64,000 nt of DNA from Lelliottia sp. JS-SCA-14 (GTDB lineage: Bacteria > Pseudomonadota > Gammaproteobacteria > Enterobacterales > Enterobacteriaceae), in the NCBI RefSeq assembly GCF_035593345.1, contig NZ_CP141606.1, positions 3,534,001 through 3,598,000 on the forward strand. Reading direction: 5' to 3'. Below, piece after piece: positions 1 through 14,776 of the stretch. The position numbers and the translations under genes are program-made. The notes below the pieces were generated by a model that did not search any database, had not been told where the DNA came from, and saw nothing but the letters and a program-made list of their open reading frames with translations. How positions within the stretch are numbered: the stretch's first letter is position 1; each line of letters begins with the position of its first letter.

Positions 1-1879
1 CCAGCGCTTTGCCCGCGGCTTTGCGGGTTTCCACATTGCGGGTCATCTTCGGCGTTTTGCCCAGCAGCACGTCGAGCGGCAGGTCAATCGGCTGATTGTC
101 GAAATGCGGATCCTTCATGCTCAGGTGCAGCTCTTCCGTTGCTTCACCGATGACCGCGTACGGCGCGCGCTCGCGACGGCACAGTTCGTCGAACAGCGGC
201 AGCTGATCAGGAGAGACCGCCAGCACGTAGCGTTCCTGGGATTCGTTACACCAGATTTCCAGCGGGCTCATGCCAGGCTCATCGCTCAGGATGTCGCGCA
301 GGTTGAATTTGCCGCCGCGTCCGCCGTCGCTCACCAGCTCCGGCATGGCGTTAGAGAGACCGCCCGCGCCGACGTCGTGGATGAACAGAATCGGGTTGGC
401 GTCACCAAGCTGCCAGCAGCGGTCGATCACTTCCTGGCAGCGACGTTCCATTTCCGGGTTGTCGCGCTGGACGGAGGCGAAATCGAGATCCGCGTCAGAC
501 TGACCGGATGCCATTGAAGAAGCCGCCCCGCCGCCCAGGCCGATGTTCATCGCCGGGCCGCCGAGGACGATCAGCTTCGCGCCGACGGTGATCTCACCTT
601 TCTGCACGTGATCGGCGCGGATGTTGCCGATCCCGCCTGCCAGCATGATCGGCTTGTGGTAGCCGCGCAGCTCTTCGCCGTTGTGGCTGTCGACTTTCTC
701 TTCGTAGGTACGGAAGTAGCCGTTCAGGGCCGGACGACCAAATTCGTTGTTAAACGCCGCGCCGCCCAGTGGGCCTTCGGTCATGATGTCGAGCGCGGTG
801 ACGATGCGCTCCGGCTTGCCGAAATCTTCTTCCCACGGCTGTTCAAAGCCAGGAATACGCAGGTTGGAGACGGAGAAACCGACCAGGCCCGCTTTCGGTT
901 TTGCGCCGCGTCCGGTTGCGCCTTCGTCACGGATTTCACCGCCGGAACCCGTCGCCGCACCCGGCCACGGAGAAATCGCCGTCGGGTGGTTGTGTGTTTC
1001 CACTTTCATCAGGATATGCGCAGGCTCCTGATGGAAGTCATAGCGCCCTGCTTCGCGGTCGGCGAAGAAGCGGCCTACCTCGGAACCTTCCATCACCGCC
1101 GCGTTGTCTTTATAGGCAGACAGCACGTGGTCAGGCGTTTGTTCCATGGTGTTTTTGATCATTTTGAACAGCGACTTCGGCTGTTCTTCGCCGTCGATAA
1201 TCCAGTCGGCGTTGAAAATCTTATGACGGCAGTGCTCGGAGTTGGCCTGCGCGAACATGTAGAGTTCGATGTCGTTCGGATTGCGGTTCAGCTTCACGAA
1301 CGCATCCTGCAGGTAGTCAATCTCGTCATCGGCCAGTGCCAAGCCGAGACGCAGGTTGGCGTCAATCAGCGCCTGACGGCCTTCGCCCAGCAGATCCACG
1401 CTCTGTACCGGCGCAGGCTGATGGTGAGCGAAGAGCTGCTGTGCGTCATCCAGCGTCGCGAAAACGCTCTCCATCATGCGGTCGTGCAGCTCGTCGGCGA
1501 CGGTCTGCCACTGTTCCGCGGTGAGGGTTGAGGCTTCAACGTAGTACGCCACGCCGCGTTCCAGACGATTGATCTGGCTCAGGCCGCAGTTGTGGGCAAT
1601 GTCAGTGGCTTTAGAAGACCAGGGGGAGATGGTGCCAGGGCGAGGCGTCGCAAGGACCAGTTTGCCGGAAGGCGCATGGCTGCTCAGGCTCGGGCCATAC
1701 TTGAGCAGACGTTCAAGCTGCTCGCGCTGCTGCGCATTTAAGGGAGCATTCAGGTCAGCAAAATGGACATACTCAGCGTAAATATTGCTTACCGGAAGGT
1801 CGGCTGCCTGAAAACGTGCCAGCAGTTTGTTGATACGGAAGGCAGACAGTGCAGGCGAACCACGCAGAATTTCCATCAT
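1..1879 (-). CDS. purL: Phosphoribosylformylglycinamidine synthase, N-terminal half (partial)
   Basis: Purine biosynthesis enzyme that converts FGAR to FGAM using ATP and glutamine. The reading frame runs off the left edge, so only about 626 of the roughly 1295 residues usual for the family are present. The protein begins [15 protein letters not shown], the same start as E. coli PurL, and the frame is open through the linker and first AIRS-like ATP-binding domain. The glutaminase domain lies outside the window. It is divergent from mltF, and a PurR operator sits just upstream of its start. Identity is recognised from sequence similarity. The exact 3' end cannot be seen. Confidence 0.95.
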   Translation of the reverse strand, partial: MMEILRGSPALSAFRINKLLARFQAADLPVSNIYAEYVHFADLNAPLNAQQREQLERLLKYGPSLSSHAPSGKLVLATPRPGTISPWSSKATDIAHNCGLSQINRLERGVAYYVEASTLTAEQWQTVADELHDRMMESVFATLDDAQQLFAHHQPAPVQSVDLLGEGRQALIDANLRLGLALADDEIDYLQDAFVKLNRNPNDIELYMFAQANSEHCRHKIFNADWIIDGEEQPKSLFKMIKNTMEQTPDHVLSAYKDNAAVMEGSEVGRFFADREAGRYDFHQEPAHILMKVETHNHPTAISPWPGAATGSGGEIRDEGATGRGAKPKAGLVGFSVSNLRIPGFEQPWEEDFGKPERIVTALDIMTEGPLGGAAFNNEFGRPALNGYFRTYEEKVDSHNGEELRGYHKPIMLAGGIGNIRADHVQKGEITVGAKLIVLGGPAMNIGLGGGAASSMASGQSDADLDFASVQRDNPEMERRCQEVIDRCWQLGDANPILFIHDVGAGGLSNAMPELVSDGGRGGKFNLRDILSDEPGMSPLEIWCNESQERYVLAVSPDQLPLFDELCRRERAPYAVIGEATEELHLSMKDPHFDNQPIDLPLDVLLGKTPKMTRNVETRKAAGKAL

Positions 1880-1941
1880 AAGTCTCTCGTCTTCGAAGCG
1901 CCTGAGGCGCTTACAGTGTGCGCAAGGGGAAAACGGGCGTC

Positions 1942-1980
1942 ATTATAGAGAATCCTGAGCGCCGACGAAACCGTTTGCGT
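1942..1980 (-). promoter_or_regulatory. purL promoter with PurR operator
   Basis: Read on the minus strand, positions 1980-1965 are ACGCAAACGGTTTCGT, which fits the PurR consensus ANGCAANCGNTTNCNT at every defined position. A TATAAT -10 lies at 1947-1942, 17 bp from the operator edge, so the operator overlies the -35 region. Repression of purL by PurR with hypoxanthine or guanine is known in E. coli. Its operation here is inferred from the site. Confidence 0.85.
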
Positions 1981-2145
1981 CGAAATAAAATCATCTCGCC
2001 TTTTTATCCATCGGTGTGACCTGTCTCTCTAATTTGTTGCCAACTGACGCAAGTTTGCGCAAAATGCCGCTCAATCAATGGCAAACCTTATAATCAACAT
2101 GGCTACAGCACACTGAGGCAACGCACGGCGCAGAGAATTAACTAA

Positions 2146-4135
<1,990 letters not shown>

Positions 4136-4147
4136 TTATGGTTAACA

Positions 4148-4783
4148 CTATTCCAGTTGCTGAAGTTCGCCCGAGGGCGTGACGCGCCAGCGGTGCTGGC
4201 AGAAATAAAGCAGCGGGTTATCCTGCTTGCTGTCGCTGTAGCCGCTGTAAAGACGCAGCGGCGTGCCGATTTTCTTTTCAAGCTGCACCACTTTCTCATG
4301 GCCCAGACAGCGCAGCGTCAGTACCCAGCCGCCGTAAGCGCGGCCCATCTGGGTGGCAATCAGATTGACGCGCGGCAGCCAGGGGGTGTCGAAATAGACC
4401 TGCTCCACCAGCGGCTGCGGCGAGCCGGTAATCAGCCAGATATCGGCGTCGTTGGCGTTGAGATATTGCGTCAGGCGATCCTGAACCACCGGAAACGCGG
4501 TGACGTGACCGCGAAACCAGTGGACAAAATCCTGCTGAAGCTGTTTAAGCCGCGCGTCGCTGTGACCAAAGGTACAACCCCACAACAGCAGACTCATGGG
4601 CCAGCGCGCCGCGCGCCCTTTCACCAGCAGCGCAATCCCGATAACCGGCAGGAGTGGCAGCACGAGCAGTGCGTTCAGGGGCTGGCGACGCAACAGATAG
4701 CGCATAAATGTGCCAAACATATCCTGCTGATGTAGCGTTCCATCCAAATCGAAAAAGACAACGCGACGCTCGTGATTAACCAA
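4148..4783 (-). CDS. pgpC: Phosphatidylglycerophosphatase C (HAD family)
   Basis: One of the phosphatases that dephosphorylate phosphatidylglycerol phosphate to phosphatidylglycerol. The HAD motif I, DLDGT, is at residues 12-16, with both aspartates. A hydrophobic segment around residues 35-55 is consistent with membrane association. Length is 211 residues, the same as E. coli YfhB/PgpC. It starts 3 bp after the stop of the PTS permease gene, so it is probably co-transcribed with that accessory cluster. In E. coli the upstream neighbour is yfhH. Confidence 0.93.
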   Translation of the reverse strand: MVNHERRVVFFDLDGTLHQQDMFGTFMRYLLRRQPLNALLVLPLLPVIGIALLVKGRAARWPMSLLLWGCTFGHSDARLKQLQQDFVHWFRGHVTAFPVVQDRLTQYLNANDADIWLITGSPQPLVEQVYFDTPWLPRVNLIATQMGRAYGGWVLTLRCLGHEKVVQLEKKIGTPLRLYSGYSDSKQDNPLLYFCQHRWRVTPSGELQQLE

Positions 4784-4786
4784 ACC

Positions 4787-6148
4787 TTACTCCTCTGGAT
4801 CGTTGAACCCTAACAGCCAGGTCATCAGGAACCCGGCGATGACTGCTACTAAACAGCCTAACAGATAGAGCATGACTTTTCCGGTCACGATGGTTAATGC
4901 CAGCGGTAAACCGGAGATCCCGAAGGTGATAACCGTCGCCACTTTCCAGTAGCTGATCAGCGCGCCACCCACAGCGCCACCGATACAGGCGGCAAGGAAC
5001 GGCTTGCCGAGCGGCAGCGTGACGCCGAAAATCAGCGGCTCGCCGATGCCCAGCAACCCAACCGGCATCGCGCCTTTGATCACTTTTTTCAGACGTTCGT
5101 TACGGGTTTTCATCAGAATGGCGACCGCAGCACCGACCTGCCCCATCCCCGCCATCGACAGGATAGGTAGTAGCGCGTTGTAGCCGTGAGCCTGGACCAG
5201 CTCGACGTGGATCGGCACCAGTCCCTGATGCAGCCCGGTTAATACCAGCGGCAGGAAAGTGCCCGACAGTACGGCACCGACCAGCAGTCCGCCGCGATCG
5301 ATAGCCATCGTCGCGCCGTGAGCAATCGCCTCGGAGATCAGACCGCCCAGCGGCTGGAGCGCCACAATCGCGACAGTACCGGTGATAAGCGTGGTCAGCA
5401 GCGGGTTGAGGATCAGTTCGATCGAGCCCGGCAGCAGGTTGCGCAGACGTTTTTCGATCCAGCACATCAGGGCCACCACCAGCAGCACTGCAATGACACC
5501 GCCGCGGCCTGGCTGGAGCGCCTCGCCGAACAGGGTGATTTGCGCGAGCTGCGGGCTGGAGAGGATCCCCGCCATCACGCCGCCCATCGCCATCGAACCG
5601 CCGTAGACTTTCGCCGCGTTGACCCCCACCAGAATGTTCATGATGGCAAACACCGCGCTGCCGAAGATGCCCAGAATGCCAAGCATATTTGGATAGTGGG
5701 TCGCAAAATCCCCGACGATATCCGGGCGCTTGAGGATATTAATGATCCCGGTAATCAGACCCGAGGCGATAAACGCCGGGATCAGGGGGATAAAGACGTT
5801 GGCCAGCTGGCGCAGCGCGTCGCTCATTGGGGCTTTGTATTTGGCTTTGGCCTGCGCTTTGTTGCGATCGACATCGCTTAAAGCTGCAGCGCTTTCCCCG
5901 GTCATCAAGGCGCGCATCGCATCGACGACCTGCGCGGCTTTGCCCGGTCCGACGATCAGCTGGTGCTGTGCGCCCTGCTTCACGTAGCCGCTGACGCCGG
6001 AGAGCTTTTTCAGACGCGCCAGATCGAGCTGATCGTCGTCCTGAACTTCGACCCGCACGCGCGTCATGCAGTTTTCGAGACGGCGAATGTTTTTCTCTCC
6101 GCCAATCCCCTGCAGGATGTCGCTGGCGAGCGCTGCTGTTTTTTCCAT
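4787..6148 (-). CDS. PTS EIIBC permease, MurP-like (glucose superfamily)
   Basis: Probable inner-membrane sugar transporter that phosphorylates its substrate on entry. The EIIB domain (about residues 5-85) carries the phosphorylation cysteine Cys27 in ENCMTRVRV. The EIIC domain (about 110-450) has about ten hydrophobic segments and the signature LGIGEPLIFGVTLP. No EIIA domain is present, so it would need a separate EIIA such as Crr, as MurP does. It shares blocks such as PILSMAG with E. coli MurP, but the N-terminus and length (453 against 474) differ. Linkage to murQ supports MurNAc or a MurNAc-containing sugar as substrate. The substrate is an inference. Confidence 0.85.
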   Translation of the reverse strand: MEKTAALASDILQGIGGEKNIRRLENCMTRVRVEVQDDDQLDLARLKKLSGVSGYVKQGAQHQLIVGPGKAAQVVDAMRALMTGESAAALSDVDRNKAQAKAKYKAPMSDALRQLANVFIPLIPAFIASGLITGIINILKRPDIVGDFATHYPNMLGILGIFGSAVFAIMNILVGVNAAKVYGGSMAMGGVMAGILSSPQLAQITLFGEALQPGRGGVIAVLLVVALMCWIEKRLRNLLPGSIELILNPLLTTLITGTVAIVALQPLGGLISEAIAHGATMAIDRGGLLVGAVLSGTFLPLVLTGLHQGLVPIHVELVQAHGYNALLPILSMAGMGQVGAAVAILMKTRNERLKKVIKGAMPVGLLGIGEPLIFGVTLPLGKPFLAACIGGAVGGALISYWKVATVITFGISGLPLALTIVTGKVMLYLLGCLVAVIAGFLMTWLLGFNDPEE

Positions 6149-6161
6149 ATACGCCTCAGTG

Positions 6162-7055
6162 TTAGTTTTGTAATGCCGCGCGCAAGAATCCCTGATGGGC
6201 TTCCAGTTTTGCTCGCGCCGCTGTGGCGTCCAGTCCGCTCAGAATCATCAGAATGGCCGGTTTAACGTCGTGGTCGGTTTGCTGGAGAACGGCTTCCGCC
6301 TCTTCACGGCTGGCTCCGGTGGCTTCAACGACCATACGGCAGGCGCGGTCCACCAGCTTGATGTTGGTGGCTTTCATGTCCACCATCAGGTTCTGGTAGA
6401 CCTTGCCGAATTTGACCATCGCGCCCGTGGAGATCATGTTCAGCACCAGTTTTTGCGCGGTGCCTGATTTCAGACGCGTGGAGCCGGTCAGGGCTTCCGG
6501 TCCGACGACCGGCGAGATAGCAATGGCCGCCACCTGAGCAATCGGCGAACCTGGATTACATGAGATGGCTACCGTCGTGCAGCCCAGCTGGTTCGCATAC
6601 TCCAGACCACCGATGACATAAGGCGTGCGCCCGGAGGCCGCCAGGCCAACCACCAGATCGTTTTCGGTCAGGTTGATGGCGATAAGATCGTCGGCCCCCA
6701 GCTGTTTGTCGTCCTCGGCCCCTTCGACCGCTTTAAGCAGCGCGCCAGGCCCCCCGGCAATCAGCCCGACTACCAGACCGTGCGGCACACCGAAGGTTGG
6801 CGGGCATTCAGAGGCGTCCAGCACGCCGAGACGTCCGCTGGTCCCCGCGCCCATGTAAATAATGCGTCCACCGGCTTTCAGAGCGGCGGCGGCGGCATCG
6901 ACCGCTTTCGCCACCTCGGGCAATGTCTCTTTCACTGCCAGCGCGACCAGCGTATCCTGTTGATTAAAACGGTTAACAAGGTCGAGAGTGGAGAGCGCGT
7001 CGAGATCCATGGTTTGTGGATTACGGGTTTCGGAAACGAGTGAGCCAAGATTCAT
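6162..7055 (-). CDS. murQ: N-acetylmuramic acid 6-phosphate etherase
   Basis: Cytoplasmic SIS-domain enzyme that cleaves the lactyl ether of MurNAc-6-phosphate to give GlcNAc-6-phosphate and D-lactate, feeding cell-wall sugar into amino-sugar catabolism. The SIS signature [18 protein letters not shown] is intact. The catalytic residues known for E. coli MurQ, Glu83 and Glu114 (VEGAED), fall at the same positions. Length is 297 against 298 residues. The downstream PTS gene starts after a 13-bp gap. The ATG at 7055 is preceded by TGAGG. It is divergent from yfhH, which suggests control by that regulator. Confidence 0.93.
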   Translation of the reverse strand: MNLGSLVSETRNPQTMDLDALSTLDLVNRFNQQDTLVALAVKETLPEVAKAVDAAAAALKAGGRIIYMGAGTSGRLGVLDASECPPTFGVPHGLVVGLIAGGPGALLKAVEGAEDDKQLGADDLIAINLTENDLVVGLAASGRTPYVIGGLEYANQLGCTTVAISCNPGSPIAQVAAIAISPVVGPEALTGSTRLKSGTAQKLVLNMISTGAMVKFGKVYQNLMVDMKATNIKLVDRACRMVVEATGASREEAEAVLQQTDHDVKPAILMILSGLDATAARAKLEAHQGFLRAALQN

Positions 7056-7068
7056 CTTTTGTACCTCA

Positions 7069-7117
7069 GGAATTTTTAATTCATATTAACCGTACTATAA
7101 TGGAATATAAAATTCAT
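7069..7117. promoter_or_regulatory. Paired palindromic sites in the murQ/yfhH divergent promoter
   Basis: Two copies of a GGAAT-N6-ATTCAT pattern occur in the same orientation: GGAATTTTTAATTCAT at 7069-7084 and GGAATATAAAATTCAT at 7102-7117. Each has inverted GAAT/ATTC arms. The copies are exactly 33 bp apart, about three helical turns, so two bound dimers would lie on one DNA face. The AT-rich palindromic form suits RpiR/MurR-type operators. That YfhH is the binder is my inference. Confidence 0.55.
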
Positions 7118-7171
7118 TCAGGCGAGCAAAACTCTGTTTTGCAGCAGCAATCACATTTCGCCAGGAGGCGT

Positions 7172-8020
7172 ATGAACTGTTTAATTCGTATTCGCCAGCG
7201 TTACGCGGGCTTTGCCCAGAGCGATAAAAAACTGGCGGACTTCCTGCTGGCGCAGCCCGATCGTGCGCGTCATCTGAGTTCTCAGCAGTTGGCCAGCGAG
7301 GCCGGTGTGAGTCAGTCGAGCGTGGTAAAGTTCGCCCAAAAGATTGGTTTTAAAGGTTTTCCGGCGCTGAAGCTGGCGATCAGCGAAGCGCTGGTCAACA
7401 ACCCGAATCCGCAGTCTATGCCGCTGCACAACCAGATCCGCGGCGACGATCCGATGCGTCTGGTCGGCGAAAAACTGATCAAAGAGAACGTCACGGCGAT
7501 GCACGCCACGCTGGATGTGAACAGTGAAGAGAAATTGCTGGAGAGCGTGGGGATGCTGCGCGCCGCGCGGCGGATCATTTTGACCGGCATTGGTGCGTCC
7601 GGGCTGGTGGCGCGTAACTTTGGCTGGAAGCTGACCAAAATCGGCTATAACGCGGTGGTTGAACAGGACATGCACGCCCTGCTCTCTACCGTGCAGGCTA
7701 TGACGCCTGACGACCTGCTGTTAGCCATCTCCTACTCCGGGGAGCGTCGCGAGATCAATCTGGCGTCCGACGAGGCGCTGCGCGTTGGGGGGAAAATCCT
7801 CGCCATTACCGGCTTTACGCCGAATGCGCTGCAGCAGCGGGCTACGCGATGCCTGTACACCATCGCCGAGGAACAGGCCACCCGCAGCGCGGCCATTTCC
7901 TCCACCAGCGCGCAGATGATGCTGACGGATTTGCTGTTCGTGGCGCTGGTCCAGCAGGATCTTGAGCATGCGCCAGAGCGCATTCGTCACAGTGAGGAGC
8001 TGGTAAAAAAACTGGTCTGA
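7172..8020 (+). CDS. yfhH: RpiR/MurR-family transcriptional regulator YfhH
   Basis: DNA-binding regulator with an N-terminal HTH_6 domain (about residues 1-77, including ASEAGVSQSSVVKFAQK) and a C-terminal SIS sugar-phosphate-binding domain (about 125-260). It aligns along its length with E. coli YfhH, 282 residues in both. The ATG at 7172 has an AGGAGG Shine-Dalgarno 4 bp upstream. An in-frame start at 7016 would lie inside murQ and is rejected. Position suggests it controls murQ-PTS in response to MurNAc-6-phosphate, as MurR does in E. coli. Its E. coli ortholog lacks this adjacent target. Confidence 0.9.
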   Translation: MNCLIRIRQRYAGFAQSDKKLADFLLAQPDRARHLSSQQLASEAGVSQSSVVKFAQKIGFKGFPALKLAISEALVNNPNPQSMPLHNQIRGDDPMRLVGEKLIKENVTAMHATLDVNSEEKLLESVGMLRAARRIILTGIGASGLVARNFGWKLTKIGYNAVVEQDMHALLSTVQAMTPDDLLLAISYSGERREINLASDEALRVGGKILAITGFTPNALQQRATRCLYTIAEEQATRSAAISSTSAQMMLTDLLFVALVQQDLEHAPERIRHSEELVKKLV

Positions 8021-8031
8021 ACAGGGAATGA

Positions 8032-8713
<682 letters not shown>

Positions 8714-8714
<1 letters not shown>

Positions 8715-9445
8715 TACTGACGCGCTTCCAGCATCAGGCGTTTCATTTCGGCAACGGCCTCTTTCAGACCGCTCATCACTGCGCGCCCGATAATCGCATG
8801 GCCGATATTCAGCTCGTGCATTTCCGGAATTTCAGCGATCGCTTTGACGTTGTGATAGGTCAGACCGTGACCGGCGTTGACCTTCAGACCGAGGCTCGCC
8901 GCGTAGGTGGCCGCTTTGGCAATACGATCGAGCTCTTTGGCCTGGGTGGCTTCATCTTTCGCGTCCGCGTAACAGCCGGTGTGAATTTCGATGTACGGTG
9001 CACCGACGTCGGCTGCGGCTTTGATCTGCTCGAAATCAGCGTCAATAAACAGGGAGACCAGGATACCCGCATCGGCGAGGCATTTGCAGGCATCGGTCAT
9101 TTTGTCACGCTGACCGGCGACATCCAGCCCGCCTTCGGTGGTCACTTCCTGACGTTTCTCTGGCACCAGGCAGCAGAAATGCGGCTGGGTTTCGCAGGCG
9201 ATCGCCAGCATCTCTTCCGTCACCGCCATCTCCAGATTCATACGCGTATCCAGCGTCTGGCGCAGGATACGAACGTCGCGATCGGTGATGTGGCGGCGGT
9301 CTTCACGCAGATGAACGGTAATGCCGTCAGCGCCAGCCTGCTCGGCGATAAATGCCGCCTGAACCGGATCAGGATAAGCAGTGCCTCGCGCGTTACGCAG
9401 CGTGGCAATGTGATCGATGTTGACGCCTAACAGTAATTCAGCCAT
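8714..9445 (-). CDS. pdxJ: Pyridoxine 5'-phosphate synthase
   Basis: Condenses 1-deoxyxylulose 5-phosphate with 3-amino-1-hydroxyacetone phosphate to form pyridoxine 5'-phosphate in vitamin B6 synthesis. A TIM-barrel protein; conserved blocks include [25 protein letters not shown] and the phosphate-binding end [12 protein letters not shown] choose the ATG at 9445 (MAELLLGVN, 243 residues, as in E. coli), which has GAGGA upstream. An ATG seven codons earlier is possible but unsupported. It follows recO after 27 bp. Confidence 0.97.
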
Positions 9446-9472
9446 GACAATCCTCGGTTTTCTCATTGTTCG

Positions 9473-10183
9473 TTAACGCTTTGGCACAAACTGCCTGAAT
9501 AATTCGCGACTCTTTAAAGGCTTACCACCAAGATACGGCTTGAGGGCAATTCGGGTAAAGCGTTTTGCCGCGCGTAAGGTATCCTGGTCAGGAAATTCTC
9601 GTTCATACAGCGCCCTGAGATGCCGCCCGGTGAACGTCGTGTTATCAATCACCACGCTGGCAATAAATCCCTTCTCTTCCCGATAGCGGTAGGTCATGGC
9701 GTCATCCACGGATTCGCCGCTCCCCGCGCAATGGAGAAAATCCACGCCATAGCCAAGATGGCCGAGCAGCGCCAGCTCGAAGCGACGTAATGCGGGTTCG
9801 GGCGTGCCCGTTGCGCCAGCCAGCGCCTGGATGCAGTGGAGATAATCGAAAAAGAGTTCAGAGAAGCGGGTTTCGTGTTCAAGAACACGGGAGATGAGTT
9901 CGTTGACGTACAGACCGCTATAGAGCGTGACACCCGACAGAGGAAGCGCCAGGGAGACGGCTTCGGCACTGCGCAGGGTTTTGACTTCACCGCGTCCACC
10001 GAAGCGAACCAGCAGCGGGGTGAAGGGTTGTAATGCCCCCTTCAGGTTAGAGCGTTTGGAGCGTGCGCCTTTTGCGACAAGGCGCACGCGACCCGATTCT
10101 TCCGTGAAGACGTCCAGCATCAGGCTGGTTTCGCTCCACGGACGGCTGTGCAAGACGAATGCGCGCTGCCAGCCTTCAGTCAT
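9473..10183 (-). CDS. recO: DNA repair protein RecO
   Basis: Recombination mediator that works with RecR to load RecA on SSB-coated single-stranded DNA and that anneals complementary strands. It has an N-terminal OB fold (about residues 1-80) and a helical C-terminal domain. The ATG at 10183 gives [17 protein letters not shown], matching the E. coli start apart from one extra Thr. The protein is 236 residues and ends at FRQFVPKR, about six residues short of the E. coli tail. The gene starts 10 bp after era. Confidence 0.95.
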   Translation of the reverse strand: MTEGWQRAFVLHSRPWSETSLMLDVFTEESGRVRLVAKGARSKRSNLKGALQPFTPLLVRFGGRGEVKTLRSAEAVSLALPLSGVTLYSGLYVNELISRVLEHETRFSELFFDYLHCIQALAGATGTPEPALRRFELALLGHLGYGVDFLHCAGSGESVDDAMTYRYREEKGFIASVVIDNTTFTGRHLRALYEREFPDQDTLRAAKRFTRIALKPYLGGKPLKSRELFRQFVPKR

Positions 10184-10193
10184 GTTCGTTGTC

Positions 10194-11982
<1,789 letters not shown>

Positions 11983-11997
11983 TGCAAATATCAGGAA

Positions 11998-12960
11998 TTA
12001 ATGGATTGCGCCGATACGATTCAGACGAACACCGGTCGGCCACTCCCCTTCCTGCTTCTCGAAGCTCATCCAGATTGCGGTCGCTTTACCGACCAGATTG
12101 GCTTCCGGAACAAAGCCCCAGTAACGGCTGTCCGCGGAGTTATCGCGGTTATCACCCATCATAAAGTAATGTCCTGGCGGAACAATCCAGGTGGCGAGCT
12201 GCTGGCCTGGCTGCTGGTAGTACATACCCAGCTGATCCTGCGCGATCGGCACTGTCAAAATACGGTGCGTCACGTCGCCCAGGGTCTCTTTACGCTCAAC
12301 CAGACGGATCCCGTTCTCTTTGGTTTCGCCTTTCGGCAGCTGGAAGAAACCGCTGGTCGCTTCCCCGCCGTTACGACGGGCAAAGGTCTGCACGAAGTCG
12401 CTTGGCTCAACGTTGGAGTAGGTGATCGGCAGCGCGTTTTCACACGCCGTACCGGAGCTACAGCCAGGCTGAACGGTCACTTCTTTCGCCACAGGATCGT
12501 AGCTCACTTTGTCGCCCGGCAAGCCGACGGCACGTTTGATGTAGTCCAGACGCGGATCTTCCGGGTATTTGAAGACCACGATATCGCCGCGTTTAGGATG
12601 ACCAGTTTCGATGAGCGTTTTCTGGTAGATCGGATCTTTAATGCCGTAGGCAAATTTCTCGACCAGAATAAAATCGCCAATCAGAAGCGTTGGCATCATC
12701 GAACCGGACGGGATCTGGAAAGGTTCATAGATAAATGAACGCACCACCAGAACAATCGCCAGCACCGGGAAGACGGAAGCACCGGTTTCCAGCCAGCCCG
12801 GTTTCGGGCCGACTTTCTTCAGGGTTTTCGCATCCAGCTGTTCACCCGTCACAGACTGACGTTCGCGACGTTTCGGGGCAAAGATAAACTTATCCAGACA
12901 CCACAACAGCCCCGTTACCAGGGTCGCAATGACCAGGATCAGGGCAAACATGTTCGCCAT
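11998..12960 (-). CDS. lepB: Signal peptidase I
   Basis: Inner-membrane Ser-Lys protease that removes signal peptides from exported preproteins. Two N-terminal membrane segments are visible (about residues 4-22 and 60-77). The catalytic Ser87 lies in PSGSMMPT, the general-base Lys in DYIKRAVG, and the late box GDNRDNSADSRYWG is intact. Length is 320 against 324 in E. coli, with a shorter cytoplasmic loop near residues 34-45. It follows lepA after 16 bp. Confidence 0.98.
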   Translation of the reverse strand: MANMFALILVIATLVTGLLWCLDKFIFAPKRRERQSVTGEQLDAKTLKKVGPKPGWLETGASVFPVLAIVLVVRSFIYEPFQIPSGSMMPTLLIGDFILVEKFAYGIKDPIYQKTLIETGHPKRGDIVVFKYPEDPRLDYIKRAVGLPGDKVSYDPVAKEVTVQPGCSSGTACENALPITYSNVEPSDFVQTFARRNGGEATSGFFQLPKGETKENGIRLVERKETLGDVTHRILTVPIAQDQLGMYYQQPGQQLATWIVPPGHYFMMGDNRDNSADSRYWGFVPEANLVGKATAIWMSFEKQEGEWPTGVRLNRIGAIH

Positions 12961-12976
12961 GCCAACTCCTTAAGGA

Positions 12977-14776
12977 TTATTTTCCGTCTTTGCCCACGTG
13001 CAGAATGGCCAGGAACGCTTCCTGCGGCAGTTCGACGTTACCGACCTGCTTCATACGTTTCTTACCATCTTTCTGTTTCTGCAACAGTTTCTTCTTACGG
13101 CTGACGTCACCGCCGTAGCATTTCGCCAGGACGTTTTTACGCAGCTGTTTCACCGTTGAGCGGGCAATAATGTGGTTGCCAATGGCAGCCTGGATCGCGA
13201 TATCAAATTGCTGACGCGGGATCAGCTCTTTCATTTTCTCGACCAGTTCGCGGCCACGGTACGGGGCGTTATCGTTATGGGTGATCAGCGCCAGCGCATC
13301 CACGCGATCGCCGTTGATCAGCACATCCACACGCACCATGTTGGACGCCTGGAAACGTTTGAAGTTGTAGTCCAGTGACGCATAGCCACGAGAGGTGGAC
13401 TTCAGACGGTCGAAGAAGTCGAGCACCACTTCCGCCATCGGGATTTCATAGGTCAGCGCCACCTGGTTACCGTGGTAAACCATGTTGGTCTGCACGCCAC
13501 GCTTCTCGATACAGAGCGTAATGACGTTACCGAGGAACTCCTGCGGCAGCAGCATGTGACATTCCGCGATTGGCTCACGCAGCTCTTCAATGTTGTTCAG
13601 TGGCGGCAGCTTGGACGGGCTATCGACATAGATAACCTCTTTGCTGGTGGTCTGAACTTCATACACTACGGTCGGTGCCGTGGTGATCAGATCCAGATCG
13701 TATTCACGCTCCAGACGTTCCTGAATGATCTCCATGTGCAGCAGACCCAGGAAGCCACAGCGGAAGCCGAAGCCCAGCGCGGTAGAGCTTTCTGGTTCAT
13801 AGAACAGGGAAGCATCGTTCAGACTCAGCTTGCCAAGCGCGTCACGGAAGTTTTCATAATCGTCAGAGCTGACCGGGAACAGACCCGCATAAACCTGTGG
13901 CTTCACTTTTTTGAAGCCCGGGAGCGCTTTGTCTGCCGGATTACGTGCCTGAGTCAGAGTATCGCCCACTGGCGCGCCCAGAATGTCTTTGATCGCACAT
14001 ACCAGCCAGCCTACTTCGCCGCATTTCAGTTCGGTACGGTCAACCTGTTTCGGCGTGAAGATGCCCAGACGGTCAGCGTTGTATACCTGACCGGTACTCA
14101 TCACTTTGATTTTGTCGCCTTTACGCATGGTGCCGTTTTTAATACGGACCAGGGAGACAACGCCAAGGTAGTTATCGAACCATGAGTCGATGATCAGTGC
14201 CTGCAGCGGCGCATCCGCGTCGCCTTCTGGTGCCGGGATATCACGCACCAGGCGTTCCAGCACATCAGGTACACCTACACCGGTTTTCGCGGAGCAGCGC
14301 ACGGCATCAGCGGCATCGATGCCGACGATGTCTTCAATCTCTTCCGCTACGCGCTCAGGATCGGCGGCGGGCAGGTCGATTTTGTTCAGAACCGGCACCA
14401 CTTCGAGATCCATTTCCATCGCGGTGTAGCAGTTCGCCAGGGTCTGAGCTTCTACGCCCTGCCCGGCATCGACCACCAGCAGCGCGCCTTCGCAGGCCGC
14501 CAGCGAACGAGAAACTTCATAGGAGAAGTCAACGTGGCCTGGGGTGTCGATGAAATTCAGTTGATAGGTTTCACCATCAAGGGCTTTGTAGTCGAGCGTC
14601 ACGCTCTGCGCTTTGATGGTAATACCACGTTCGCGTTCCAGGTCCATGGAGTCCAGTACCTGGGCTTCCATTTCACGATCAGACAGGCCACCGCAAATCT
14701 GGATAATACGGTCAGACAGCGTCGACTTACCGTGGTCAATGTGAGCAATGATCGAAAAGTTACGTATGTTCTTCAT
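12977..14776 (-). CDS. lepA: Elongation factor 4 (LepA)
   Basis: Ribosome-associated translational GTPase implicated in initiation and ribosome biogenesis. GTPase motifs are [17 protein letters not shown] and NKIDLP, followed by EF-G-like domains and the LepA-specific C-terminal domain rich in Lys near the end. Length is 599 residues, as in E. coli. It leads the lepA-lepB pair. The 185 bp back to rseC include a weak terminator-like hairpin, so readthrough from rpoE or a separate promoter may both occur. Confidence 0.98.
   Translation of the reverse strand: MKNIRNFSIIAHIDHGKSTLSDRIIQICGGLSDREMEAQVLDSMDLERERGITIKAQSVTLDYKALDGETYQLNFIDTPGHVDFSYEVSRSLAACEGALLVVDAGQGVEAQTLANCYTAMEMDLEVVPVLNKIDLPAADPERVAEEIEDIVGIDAADAVRCSAKTGVGVPDVLERLVRDIPAPEGDADAPLQALIIDSWFDNYLGVVSLVRIKNGTMRKGDKIKVMSTGQVYNADRLGIFTPKQVDRTELKCGEVGWLVCAIKDILGAPVGDTLTQARNPADKALPGFKKVKPQVYAGLFPVSSDDYENFRDALGKLSLNDASLFYEPESSTALGFGFRCGFLGLLHMEIIQERLEREYDLDLITTAPTVVYEVQTTSKEVIYVDSPSKLPPLNNIEELREPIAECHMLLPQEFLGNVITLCIEKRGVQTNMVYHGNQVALTYEIPMAEVVLDFFDRLKSTSRGYASLDYNFKRFQASNMVRVDVLINGDRVDALALITHNDNAPYRGRELVEKMKELIPRQQFDIAIQAAIGNHIIARSTVKQLRKNVLAKCYGGDVSRKKKLLQKQKDGKKRMKQVGNVELPQEAFLAILHVGKDGK

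Noticed and set aside
104..1531. Plus-strand open frames of 137 and 307 codons across purL
   Set aside because: They are antisense to the purL coding frame and show no domain or family resemblance.
7016..7171. N-terminal extension of yfhH (52 codons)
   Set aside because: It would begin inside murQ and run through the operator region. The ATG at 7172 has a strong AGGAGG and matches the E. coli protein length.
14190..14553. Plus-strand frames antisense to lepA
   Set aside because: Arg/Ser/Pro-rich shadow frames typical of GC-rich antisense codons. No support for coding.
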